From JAUQQI01 sp040289115 (GTDB taxonomy: Bacteria; Chloroflexota; Dehalococcoidia; JAUQQI01), in contig PSKS01000005.1 of assembly GCA_040289115.1 (NCBI GenBank), positions 1 through 64,000 of the forward strand: DNA of 64,000 bases, read 5' to 3'. Made by a program: the position numbers and the translations under genes. Shown piece after piece: positions 1-7,877 of this stretch. The notes below the pieces were generated by a model, which saw nothing but the letters and a program-made list of their open reading frames with translations, did no database searches and was not told the origin of the DNA. How positions within the stretch are numbered: position 1 is the first letter of the stretch; each line of letters starts with the position of its first letter.

Positions 1-1014
1 GCCCCGGACTGGCCGTTCCCGGGCAAGGGTGAGTAACAGCAGGCCGGCCACCACGGCCAGGGCCCCGAACCCGTAAAACTTCGCCCACTTGGTAAGGCCC
101 ACCGCCATCAGTCCGAAGAGGACGCATAGGCCGTAGTAAATGCAAGCAATTCCCCATTGGGGCAGGCCCAGCCGCAGTAGCCGGTGGGGCAGATGGGCCG
201 AGTCGCCCCCCTTAAAGGGTGAGCGGCCCCGGCTCAGCCGGTAGACAAAGACCCAGGCCACGTCTAGCATCGCAATTCCCAGCACCATCGCCGCCGTGGC
301 CAGCTTCGCCCCCCCGATAATGGCCAGGACCGCCAGGGCGTAGCCCAGAAACATCGACCCGCCGCTCCCCATGAAGACCCGGGCCGGGTAGAAGTTATAA
401 ACCAAAAAGCCGCCCACCGCCCCGGCCAGGGCCAGGGGCAGCAAGGCGATGCTAAACTGGCCCAGTAAAAAGCTGTTGGTAAAGAGCACCGCCGCGGCGA
501 TGAAGGCGACCCCCCCGGCCAGCCCGTCCATAGTATCCGTCAGGTTAACGGTGTTAATCAGCACCACCACCCACAGGACTGTCAGTGGAACGGCCAGCCA
601 GGCAGGAACCGGAATGAGGCCGCCGGCCGGGTTCGCGACGCTTTCGATGACAATGCCGAAAGCGGCGGCCGTAAGCCCGGCCAGCACCTGACCGGCAAAT
701 TGGGGCAGGGGACCCAGCCGGTAGCGGTCGTCGGCCACGGCCAGGCCCAGGATAACCAAACTTCCGGCCGCAAAGCCGACAAGCCGGGGGTACTCGTCGG
801 GGAATCTGGGCACCAGCGGGAGGGTGGGCAGGACGGCCAGCCAGAAGGCTAAAAAGATGCCGTAGCCTCCGGTGCGGGGGGTGGGCTTGGACTGAACCTC
901 CCCCGGCCGGGGCCGGTCCACCAGCCTCAGCCGGGCCCCCACCCGGGCGGCTAAGGGCACCAGCATCAGGCTCAAGCCCAGGGCCGTGAAAAAGACCAGG
1001 CCCAGAATTTCCAT
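1..1014 (-). CDS. WecA/MraY-like lipid-linked sugar-1-phosphate transferase (partial, 3' end missing)
   Basis: Reading leftward from ATG at 1014, 338 codons stay open to the window edge, so the C-terminus is missing. The product is a polytopic membrane protein with the glycosyltransferase-4 pattern: an early RPxxGEVQSKPTPRTGG motif, then DDRYRLGP, the INTVNLTDTMDGLAGG segment and a later GGDSAHLPHRLL loop. Family members move a sugar-1-phosphate from a UDP-sugar to undecaprenyl phosphate. The VQSKPTPRTGG and D-x-x-D motifs fit WecA/TagO better than MraY, but I cannot settle the substrate. It is the last visible gene of a minus-strand polysaccharide operon, 31 bases after the CapD-like gene. 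Confidence 0.85.
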   Translation of the reverse strand, partial: MEILGLVFFTALGLSLMLVPLAARVGARLRLVDRPRPGEVQSKPTPRTGGYGIFLAFWLAVLPTLPLVPRFPDEYPRLVGFAAGSLVILGLAVADDRYRLGPLPQFAGQVLAGLTAAAFGIVIESVANPAGGLIPVPAWLAVPLTVLWVVVLINTVNLTDTMDGLAGGVAFIAAAVLFTNSFLLGQFSIALLPLALAGAVGGFLVYNFYPARVFMGSGGSMFLGYALAVLAIIGGAKLATAAMVLGIAMLDVAWVFVYRLSRGRSPFKGGDSAHLPHRLLRLGLPQWGIACIYYGLCVLFGLMAVGLTKWAKFYGFGALAVVAGLLLLTLARERPVRG

Positions 1015-1045
1015 TGCGCGTACCCTGAGATTCTAACCCAAGGGT

Positions 1046-2113
1046 TTAAGGGGTCCCGGCCCGGACGGCCTCAAAAAGGGCCTCCCTTATGCCAGCCCGG
1101 TCCCCGGCCGCCACCAGACACTCCAGCCGCCGCATCAATCCGGCCAGCCGGGCGGCATCCACGGCCGGGCCGGGGGTTATAACCCGGCGGATGGCCCCCG
1201 ACACCACCCCCTCGGTAGCCTCGCCCGGGTAGGTAAGCTCTTCAAAGGGCTTCTCGCCAGGTCGGGGACCGGTTATGCGGACGGCAGGGTTGGTCACACC
1301 GAGCATGCGGGCGAGCCTCTCGACGGTTTCGCCGAGGCGGCTGGGGGCACCCAGCTCCAGGATAAAGATTCCCCGGGCAGCCGGGTCGCCCCCGCCCCAG
1401 ACGAGGAAGTCGATGGCTTCGGGGAAGGCGACCCAGTAGCGGGTCATGTTGGGGTCAGTAACGGTGAGGGGTAGGCCGGCCCGGAGCTGGCGGATAAAGG
1501 TTCGGACGACCCCGCCCCGAGCCCCCACCGTGTTCACCAACCGCAGAACCGCAAACTCAACGGCGGTTTCCTGGCCCCGGGCCAGCAGCATCAGCTCGGC
1601 TACCCGTTTGGTGGCACCGTAAACCCCGGCCGGGTTCACCACCTTGTCCGTGGAGCTGAAAACGAAGCGCCCCACCGAAGGGGGCAGGACTTCCAGGAGG
1701 TTCCAGGTGCCCAGCACGTTGGTGGCGGCCACCTCCTCGGGGAACTCCTCGCCGGTGGGCACGTGCTTGTAGGCGGCCAGGTGGTAGACCACCGTCGGTT
1801 GCCAGGTCCGGACCGTCCCCTCGAGGCGGGTGCGGTGGCGCACGTCGGCCAGAAAAAAGTCAGCCCGGACTTCGGGGACCTCCTGGGCAAGGCACTGGCG
1901 GAGCTCGAAGAGGGAGTTTTCGTGGTGGTCTAAGAGGCCCAAAGCCTTAACTCCGGCCCGGGCTAGGGTAAGGGCCAAGGCCGACCCCAGGGACCCCCCC
2001 GCCCCGGTGATGAGTACCCGCTCGGCCCGGAGCCGGGCCAGGGCCCTCTCGGTGGGGATGGGCAACCGGGGCCGGCCCAGCAGTCCGAAGAGGTCGATGC
2101 CCTCAACGTCCAC
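1046..2113 (-). CDS. CapD/PseB-like nucleotide-sugar dehydratase or epimerase (SDR)
   Basis: 355 residues from a GTG start. Extended short-chain dehydrogenase of the polysaccharide-synthesis type. A Rossmann GAGGSLGS nucleotide loop sits near residue 37. AAYKHVP and SSTDKVVNP follow, then catalytic YGATK, all hallmarks of the CapD/FlaA1/PseB group (UDP-GlcNAc 4,6-dehydratase or C5/C4 epimerase). The start overlaps the stop of the upstream isomerase gene by 11 bases, so the two are probably translationally coupled. It lacks the long N-terminal membrane region of large CapD proteins, so it is the soluble form. Substrate is not certain. Confidence 0.85.
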   Translation of the reverse strand: MDVEGIDLFGLLGRPRLPIPTERALARLRAERVLITGAGGSLGSALALTLARAGVKALGLLDHHENSLFELRQCLAQEVPEVRADFFLADVRHRTRLEGTVRTWQPTVVYHLAAYKHVPTGEEFPEEVAATNVLGTWNLLEVLPPSVGRFVFSSTDKVVNPAGVYGATKRVAELMLLARGQETAVEFAVLRLVNTVGARGGVVRTFIRQLRAGLPLTVTDPNMTRYWVAFPEAIDFLVWGGGDPAARGIFILELGAPSRLGETVERLARMLGVTNPAVRITGPRPGEKPFEELTYPGEATEGVVSGAIRRVITPGPAVDAARLAGLMRRLECLVAAGDRAGIREALFEAVRAGTP

Positions 2114-3062
2114 AAACCAGCTCCATCAGCCGGGCTTGCACCTGCCGCATGTAAACCGCCCGCTCCGGGTCGGGCTCGATGGTTTCGGTCACGAAATACC
2201 TGGCGAAGGTCCGGAGCTGGCGGAGGGGACCATCCAGGTCGTACCAACCTTCCCGGTAGGGGAGCCCCTCCCCCAGCAGGCCGGCGGCGTTAGAGATGTG
2301 AACCGTCAGCACGTAGGGGCAGACCGCCTCCACGTACTCGGCCAGGGTGAGCGGCCGGTAGCGTTTCCGAAGGCCGGCTAGCAGGCCGGCGACCGCCTGG
2401 TTTTTAAGCTCCGCCGCGGGCACGGCCTTAAGCCCCCAGGCCATGTCCACCGCGTTTACAAAAAGGCCGGCGTGGGAAAGGTCCAGGGTGAGCCGCAGGC
2501 CTGGCACCCGCTCCAGGTAAAAAATCAGGTCGTCGGGGCCCAAACCCTCGGTGGAAACCAGGTAGCGGCCCTCCCGCATCCGGACGATGGGTGGGACGTT
2601 CTCCACCTGGGGTTCAAGGCCAGCGGCCCGGCATAAGTCGGCGTAGGCGTTAAAAAACTCCAGGGCGGTCCGCCGGTCCCGGTGCTGCCTTCCGGGGTCG
2701 AAGCCGGCCGGGTCGGCCGACGGGTTTATGCAGTGGATGTTGGCGGCCACTGCCCCCAGCTCCCGGCCAATGCGGGTGAGCCGGGCTATGACCTCCAAGT
2801 CGGCGGGGCTAGACCGGGTAACGTCGAAGAACGCCCCGTCGAGGGAGCGGAGGGGTCCTTCGACGATGATGGGCGGCCGGCCGTCGGGGTAGGCCCGATC
2901 CAGGGCTGCCCGGAGGGGGCCGACCCAGCCTGTATCAGCCAGATCGGCCGCGTCCAGGTAAAGCTCCAGGCCGTCGGGGCGGGGTGGGGCCAGGCGGTCG
3001 GCCACCTGGCCGCCAACAGGCCGAGCCTTAAGCAGGATGGCGGGCCCGGAGCCAGCGGACAT
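2103..3062 (-). CDS. Xylose-isomerase-like TIM-barrel sugar isomerase/epimerase
   Basis: About 319 residues from ATG 3062. An in-frame ATG at 3077 is possible but overlaps the upstream gene by 50 bases rather than 35. The protein looks like a (beta/alpha)8 AP-endonuclease-2/xylose-isomerase fold. Candidate metal-site stretches are VENVPP (Glu), LTLDLSHAGLF (Asp, His) and VHISNAAGLLGEG (His). Family members isomerise or epimerise sugars or inositols, but none of these motifs fixes a substrate. It lies between two nucleotide-sugar SDR genes in one operon, so a role in making an unusual surface sugar is likely. Confidence 0.65.
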   Translation of the reverse strand: MSAGSGPAILLKARPVGGQVADRLAPPRPDGLELYLDAADLADTGWVGPLRAALDRAYPDGRPPIIVEGPLRSLDGAFFDVTRSSPADLEVIARLTRIGRELGAVAANIHCINPSADPAGFDPGRQHRDRRTALEFFNAYADLCRAAGLEPQVENVPPIVRMREGRYLVSTEGLGPDDLIFYLERVPGLRLTLDLSHAGLFVNAVDMAWGLKAVPAAELKNQAVAGLLAGLRKRYRPLTLAEYVEAVCPYVLTVHISNAAGLLGEGLPYREGWYDLDGPLRQLRTFARYFVTETIEPDPERAVYMRQVQARLMELVCGR

Positions 3063-3924
3063 AGGCGCAGATCCCATCCCTTAAAGTGTAGCGGGGTTCG
3101 TAGCCCAGCTCCTGCTGGGCCCGCCCGATATCGGCCACAAAGCTTTCCTCCGGCTCAGAAAGGCGGGCAACCACGGGGCTGGCGGAACCGGTGAGCCGTT
3201 TGACCAGCCGGGCAGCGGCCAGGAGGGTCGTTCCACGGCCGGTAGCGATGTTGTAAACCCGGCCCGGGGCCTCTGGCCGCTCGAGGGCCAGCCGCAGGCC
3301 GGCGACGGCGTCGACCACGTAGGTAAAATCCCGCCGGCTGGGGGCCCGCACTTCCAGGGGCTCGCCCCGCAGGGCCCGCTCCAGAAAGATGGTAAGAACC
3401 CCGCTCTGTCCCGAGCTCCAGGCCTGCCCGGGACCGTAGACCGAGAAGAACCGGACCACCGCGACCGGAACCCCATAGAGGCGGCTGAACATCTGGCACC
3501 AGACCTCCCCCACCCACTTGGAGTAGCCGTAAGGGTCCCGGGGTTCGATGGGGGCCGTTTCGGCCAGCCGCCGGCCGGGGCGGTAAACCCGCTGGGAGGA
3601 AGCGAAAACAAAGCGGGCACCGGCCTCCCGGACGAAAAAGAGCAGGTTCAAAGTTCCCCAGGCGTTCACGGCCAGGTAGGCGGCCGGGTCCTGCCAGGAG
3701 GCGCCGGCGTCGGCTAACCCAGCCAGGTGGACCACGGCCTCGACCCGGGGGATCCGTCGGCCCAGGCTCGGGTCGGTTATGTCAGCGAGGATCAACTCGA
3801 CGGGCAGGTTGGCCTCCGGCCGGGGACGGCGGGCCAGGCCGACCACCTCGTGGCCGGCGGCCAGCAGTTCCGGGATGAGGGCCCGGCCGATGAGGCCGGT
3901 GGCCCCGGTTACCAGCACCCTCAT
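3028..3924 (-). CDS. NAD-dependent nucleotide-sugar epimerase/dehydratase (extended SDR)
   Basis: 298 residues from ATG. The N-terminal GATGLIGRAL motif is the glycine-rich NAD(P) loop. FASSQRVY precedes the catalytic YGYSK (YxxxK), and RFFSVYGPGQ and RRDFTYVVD are typical of UDP-glucose 4-epimerase-like proteins. It overlaps the next upstream SDR by 4 bases (ATGA), showing translational coupling. Expected to be cytoplasmic and to act on a nucleotide-linked sugar. All catalytic residues seem to be present, unlike in its upstream neighbour. Confidence 0.85.
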   Translation of the reverse strand: MRVLVTGATGLIGRALIPELLAAGHEVVGLARRPRPEANLPVELILADITDPSLGRRIPRVEAVVHLAGLADAGASWQDPAAYLAVNAWGTLNLLFFVREAGARFVFASSQRVYRPGRRLAETAPIEPRDPYGYSKWVGEVWCQMFSRLYGVPVAVVRFFSVYGPGQAWSSGQSGVLTIFLERALRGEPLEVRAPSRRDFTYVVDAVAGLRLALERPEAPGRVYNIATGRGTTLLAAARLVKRLTGSASPVVARLSEPEESFVADIGRAQQELGYEPRYTLRDGICAYVRWLRARHPA

Positions 3925-4883
3925 TTGGAGAGGCTGCGCACCCAGTAGTCTAAAAGCTCCTCCACCCCCTCGGCCAAGGATACCGGCCGGGCCGGAAGGA
4001 GCCGGCCACTTCCGGGCTCCAGGTTGGGGCGCGGGTATCGGGCTCGGGGTGCCCGGTCGATCACCTTGACCTTAAGGCCCCGCCGCCGGCCGGCCTGCCT
4101 GACGATCCGGGCGACCTGCGAAACCGTAAAAAAGCCCGTGGCCAGGGGGAGGGCCACAAAGGGGGCTTCAGTGGGCAATTCGGCCGCGGTTAGGAGGCCG
4201 GCGACGGCATCCTGCAGGTGGACGAAGGCCTGGTAGCCCACGGCCTGGGGGTGAACCTGGAGGGGCTCGCCCCGGACGGCCGCCAGGCAGAAGCGGTTGA
4301 CCACCGTCATAAACCTGGGATCGGTGCGCATCACCGGCCCCACCCCGTAGACGACCCCCAGCCGCACCGCCACCCCCCGCAGGCCGCCTCGCCCAGCCCG
4401 GTCCCGAAGGAGGCCCTCGTTAAAGGCCTGGGTCCAGTGGACGGGGTCGCCCGGCCAGCGGTAGGGGGTCTCGGGACCGACCCGGGCCGGCAGTGGCGAG
4501 CCGTGAACCCTTAAGGAGCTGGCGTAAACGAACCTGCCCACCTCGGCCCGTAGCGCCAGGTCGAGGACCGTTCGAAAACCCACGATATTGGTCCGCTCGG
4601 TGTACTCCCAGGGGGCGGCCTCGGGGTGGGCGCTGGCCTGGGCCGCCGTGAAAAATACCCCGTCGGCCCCGCGGGCCCGACGGAAGGCCTCCTCCACCGC
4701 CCCAGGGTCGGCCACATCCCCCCGGATGACCTCCAAGTCGCCCAAGGCCTTAAGGCCGGCCCAGGCCGCCGGCGGGGTATTGAACCCACTGTCGAAGCCC
4801 ACCACCCGGTGACCGGCCAGCAGGAGTCGACGGGCAAGTTCGGACCCGATATACCCGAGACCGAAGACCACTTTGGTGCCCAT
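3921..4883 (-). CDS. Extended SDR-like protein lacking the YxxxK catalytic pair
   Basis: 320 residues when started at ATG 4883, whose product begins with the Rossmann motif GLGYIGSEL. An alternative start lies 36 bases further up. Overall it resembles NAD-dependent epimerases (YASSLRVHG, then RLGVVYGVGP). Where YxxxK is expected, the sequence reads PVHWTQAFNEG, so the tyrosine is tryptophan and the lysine is phenylalanine. It may bind NAD and sugar without normal SDR chemistry, or use other residues. First gene of the polysaccharide operon; its start faces accDA, with a short shared promoter region between 4883 and 4951. Confidence 0.7.
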   Translation of the reverse strand: MGTKVVFGLGYIGSELARRLLLAGHRVVGFDSGFNTPPAAWAGLKALGDLEVIRGDVADPGAVEEAFRRARGADGVFFTAAQASAHPEAAPWEYTERTNIVGFRTVLDLALRAEVGRFVYASSLRVHGSPLPARVGPETPYRWPGDPVHWTQAFNEGLLRDRAGRGGLRGVAVRLGVVYGVGPVMRTDPRFMTVVNRFCLAAVRGEPLQVHPQAVGYQAFVHLQDAVAGLLTAAELPTEAPFVALPLATGFFTVSQVARIVRQAGRRRGLKVKVIDRAPRARYPRPNLEPGSGRLLPARPVSLAEGVEELLDYWVRSLSK

Positions 4884-4909
4884 CCCCGGTATGATAAGAC
4901 GAACTGGCT

Positions 4910-4938
4910 TTGACAGCAAGTAAGCCGCGGCCTATCCT
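4910..4938 (+). promoter_or_regulatory. Sigma-70-type promoter for accDA
   Basis: TTGACA at 4910-4915 and TATCCT at 4933-4938 are separated by 17 bases. Transcription would begin near 4945, just upstream of the carboxyltransferase gene. The -35 is a perfect consensus match and the -10 matches 4 of 6 positions. Confidence 0.6.
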
Positions 4939-4974
4939 AGAATCAGGAGTTTGCCGGACGTTGGCAAAGGAGGG

Positions 4975-6696
4975 ATGGTGGACAGGCTGCCCCAATTGGT
5001 GACTTCGATCTTCGCCCGACGGGAGGGCGGGGAAGGGCCCCCGGCCGAGCCCACCGCCTGCCCCCAGTGCGGGGCCGACCTGGAGTCGCAGCCGGATTTC
5101 AAGCGCTACCGGGTCTGCGGGCGATGCGGCCACCACTTCCGAATTTCGGCCCGCCAGCGGCTCAGCCTCCTGCTGGACCCTGGGAGTTTCCGGGAGACCG
5201 ACCGCTGGCTCGCCTCAGCCGACCCACTGCGGTTCACCGACCGGGTATCCTACCATGAGCGCCTGGCGGAGGCTCAGCATCGGACGGGCCTCACCGAGGC
5301 GGTCATTACCGGCACCGGCACCATCGACGGCCAGCCGGTGACCATTGCGGTTATGGAATTTGAGTTCCTGGGGGGCAGTATGGGGTCGGTGGTCGGGGAG
5401 AAGGTCGCCCGAACCTTCGAGCGGGCCCTGCGTCGAAAGCAGCCGGCGATAACGGTGGCCGCCAGCGGGGGGGCCAGGATGCAGGAGGGGATGCTCTCCC
5501 TGATGCAGATGGCCAAGACGGCCGCGGCTGCCCGCCGCCTCCACCAGGCCCGCATCCCCTATATCTCCGTTCTGACCGACCCCACCACTGGCGGGGTTTT
5601 GGCCAGCTTTGCCAGCCTGGGAGACGTGGTCCTGGCCGAGCCCGGGGCCCTCATCGGCTTTAGCGGCCCCCGGGTTATCGAGCAGACCATCGGCCAGAAA
5701 CTGCCTGCGGAGGCCCAGCGGGCCGAGTTCATGCTCGCCCACGGCCAGCTGGACCTGGTTGTGCCCAGGCCCCGGCTCCGGGCCACCCTGGCCGAAATGC
5801 TCCGGCTGCTTACCGCCCGGGCTGGCTTTACCCCGGCGGCCCGGCGCTGGGCCGAGGAGCCTCTGAAGGCGGAGGCCGAAAGCGCCTGGGACGTGGTTCA
5901 GCGAGCCCGGGACGTTCGGCGGCCCACGGCCCGAACCCTTATCGGCTACCTTTTGAGCAGCTTCATCGAACTCCACGGCGACCGGCTCTACGCCGACGAC
6001 CCGGCGGTAGTGGCCGGGGTGGGGGAGTTCGCCGGGCGGGCGGTGGCTGTAATCGGCCAGGAGCGAACGGGTCGGGACGGCCGGGCCATGCCCGAAGGCT
6101 ACCGTAAGGCCCGCCGGATAATGGCCCTGGCCGGGAAGTTCGGCCTGCCCCTCATCACCCTGATAGATACCCCAGGCGCCTATCCCGGCCTGGAGTCCGA
6201 GGAGCGGGGGCTGGCCGGGGCCATCGCCGAGTGCCTGGGAACCCTGAGCGAGCTTCCGGTGCCCACGGTGGCGGTGGTAGTCGGGGAGGGGGCGAGCGGC
6301 GGGGCCCTCGCCCTCGCCCTGGCCGACCGGATCATAATGCTGGAAAACGCCACCTTCGAGGTTATTGCCCCAGAGGGGGCGGCGGCCATCCTCTACCGGG
6401 ACGCCTCCCGGGCGGCCGAGGTGGCCCAGGCCCTGCGGCTCACGGCCCGGGACCTGAAGGAGCTGGGGCTCATCGACCGGGTGGTGTCGGAGCCCCCAGG
6501 CGGAGCCCACGTGGACCCGGCCGCAACCGCGCGGGAGCTTCGGTCGGCAATTCTGGCCGAGCTTTCGGACTTGGAACGGCAGCCGGTGGGTCGGCTCCTT
6601 AAGGCCCGCTACGAGAAGTTCCGCCGGGTCGGCCAGTACGAAAACTACCTGCGCACCACCTTGGGCCGGATGCTGGGCCGGCGGCTGGGACGGTGA
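4975..6696 (+). CDS. accDA: Fused acetyl-CoA carboxylase carboxyltransferase (AccD-AccA single chain)
   Basis: About 573 residues. The N-terminal half is the beta subunit: a four-Cys zinc ribbon (CPQCGADL then CGRCGHHF), GGARMQEGMLSLMQMAK and TDPTTGGVLASF. After a linker near residue 300, the alpha subunit follows with LHGDRLYADDPAVV, YRKARRIM, TLIDTPGAYPG and EGASGGALALALAD. The enzyme transfers the carboxyl group from biotin carrier protein to acetyl-CoA, the first step of fatty-acid synthesis. Usually these are two proteins. The start is uncertain: ATG 4975 and GTG 4978 directly follow AAAGGAGGG (4966-4974), and TTG 4951 is also in frame. No accB or accC lies nearby. The end overlaps the next gene (GTGA). 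Confidence 0.93.
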   Translation: MVDRLPQLVTSIFARREGGEGPPAEPTACPQCGADLESQPDFKRYRVCGRCGHHFRISARQRLSLLLDPGSFRETDRWLASADPLRFTDRVSYHERLAEAQHRTGLTEAVITGTGTIDGQPVTIAVMEFEFLGGSMGSVVGEKVARTFERALRRKQPAITVAASGGARMQEGMLSLMQMAKTAAAARRLHQARIPYISVLTDPTTGGVLASFASLGDVVLAEPGALIGFSGPRVIEQTIGQKLPAEAQRAEFMLAHGQLDLVVPRPRLRATLAEMLRLLTARAGFTPAARRWAEEPLKAEAESAWDVVQRARDVRRPTARTLIGYLLSSFIELHGDRLYADDPAVVAGVGEFAGRAVAVIGQERTGRDGRAMPEGYRKARRIMALAGKFGLPLITLIDTPGAYPGLESEERGLAGAIAECLGTLSELPVPTVAVVVGEGASGGALALALADRIIMLENATFEVIAPEGAAAILYRDASRAAEVAQALRLTARDLKELGLIDRVVSEPPGGAHVDPAATARELRSAILAELSDLERQPVGRLLKARYEKFRRVGQYENYLRTTLGRMLGRRLGR

Positions 6697-7877
6697 AGGT
6701 CCGTTCGGTCACGGTCGGGGCCGACCTGGGGACCGGGCCCGACCCGGCCCGGTTGGATGCCGCCCCCGAGTTTCTCGGGGCTGTCCGGGGGCGGCTGGCC
6801 CGGGCCGGCTACGAAGTACAAACTACCCGCCTGGCCCTGCCCCCATACACCCAGAGCCCCCAGCGGCTGGTTGATTTCGGCCGCCGACTGGAAGAGCTTG
6901 CCGCCAATCTTGGCTTCGATTACGTCTCAGTCGGGCCCGTGGCCGTGGGGGAGGGGGGAGCCCAGGCCATCGCCGACCTGCTGGCGACCACAGGGCGGGT
7001 CTTCGCCGCCGTAGAAGTTGCCCGCAACGGCACCGTCGACCTGGCCGCGGTCCGAGTGGCGGCCTGGGTGGTCAAGGCTGTGGCCGCCCGCACCGAAGCC
7101 GGATTCGGCAACCTGCGGTTCGCCGCCTTAGCCAACTGCCCCCCGGGCATTCCATTCCTGCCGGCCGCTTACCACGACGGCGGGCCCCCGGCAGTATCCG
7201 TCGCCCTGGAAGCGGCCGACCTGGCCGTCGAAGCCTTCGAAGACAGCCGGCCCCTGGAAGCCAGGCTTGCGGCCTGGGAAGGAGCCCTCCGGCAAGCGGC
7301 CGCCCGGGTCGGCCGTCGGATAAGGCCGTTAGCCGCCCGCCTGGGCTGGCGTTACCTGGGGGTGGACCTCACCCCGGCCCCGTTCCCAGAGACGCCGGCC
7401 AGCATCGGGGAGGCCCTGGAGCGGCTGGGGGGTGGGGAAACCGGGGGTCCGGGCACCCTCTTCCTATCGGCCGCCGTCGCCGCCAGGCTCCGCCGCCTGC
7501 GGATTCGCAAGGCCGGATTCTCCGGCCTGATGCTCCCCATCCTAGAGGATAACGTCTTGGCCCGCCGGTTTGCCGAGGGCAAGCTTCCCCTGGCCGCGGT
7601 GCTGGCCTGCTCGGCCGTCTGCGGCACCGGCCTCGACGTGGTGCCGTTACCCGAAGATGTTTCCGAGGCCGAAATTGCGGCCATCCTCCTGGATGTGGCG
7701 GCCCTTTCGGTGGTTCTGCGAAAGCCCCTCACGGCCCGGCTGATGCCGATCCCGGGCCTCAAACCCGGGGGCCAGGTCCGGTTTGACTTCCCCTACTTTG
7801 CCGACGCCCGGCTGCCAGACCTGCCCCGGCCCGCCCCCCACCGCCCGGTTTTCGGGGGCGAGCGCTTTAAGGTTTAA
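6693..7877 (+). CDS. DUF711 / UPF0210 family protein
   Basis: 394 residues from GTG 6693, which overlaps the accDA stop in a GTGA, so it is translationally coupled. The N-terminus (MKVRSVTVGADLG), the YVSVGP segment, NLRFAALANCPPGIPFLPAAYH and the C-terminal KAGFSGLMLPILEDN and CGTGLDVVPLPEDV blocks are those of the DUF711 family, whose biochemical role is not established as far as I know. No signal peptide or membrane segment is evident. Its link to a fatty-acid gene may hint at a role in acyl metabolism, but this is only context. It converges with the YfhO-like gene, overlapping by 11 bases. Confidence 0.8.
   Translation: MKVRSVTVGADLGTGPDPARLDAAPEFLGAVRGRLARAGYEVQTTRLALPPYTQSPQRLVDFGRRLEELAANLGFDYVSVGPVAVGEGGAQAIADLLATTGRVFAAVEVARNGTVDLAAVRVAAWVVKAVAARTEAGFGNLRFAALANCPPGIPFLPAAYHDGGPPAVSVALEAADLAVEAFEDSRPLEARLAAWEGALRQAAARVGRRIRPLAARLGWRYLGVDLTPAPFPETPASIGEALERLGGGETGGPGTLFLSAAVAARLRRLRIRKAGFSGLMLPILEDNVLARRFAEGKLPLAAVLACSAVCGTGLDVVPLPEDVSEAEIAAILLDVAALSVVLRKPLTARLMPIPGLKPGGQVRFDFPYFADARLPDLPRPAPHRPVFGGERFKV

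Noticed and set aside
5215..6510. Long minus-strand ORF (431 codons) opposite accDA
   Set aside because: Shadow of the GC-rich accDA codons: Gly/Pro/Arg/His-rich and with no domain.
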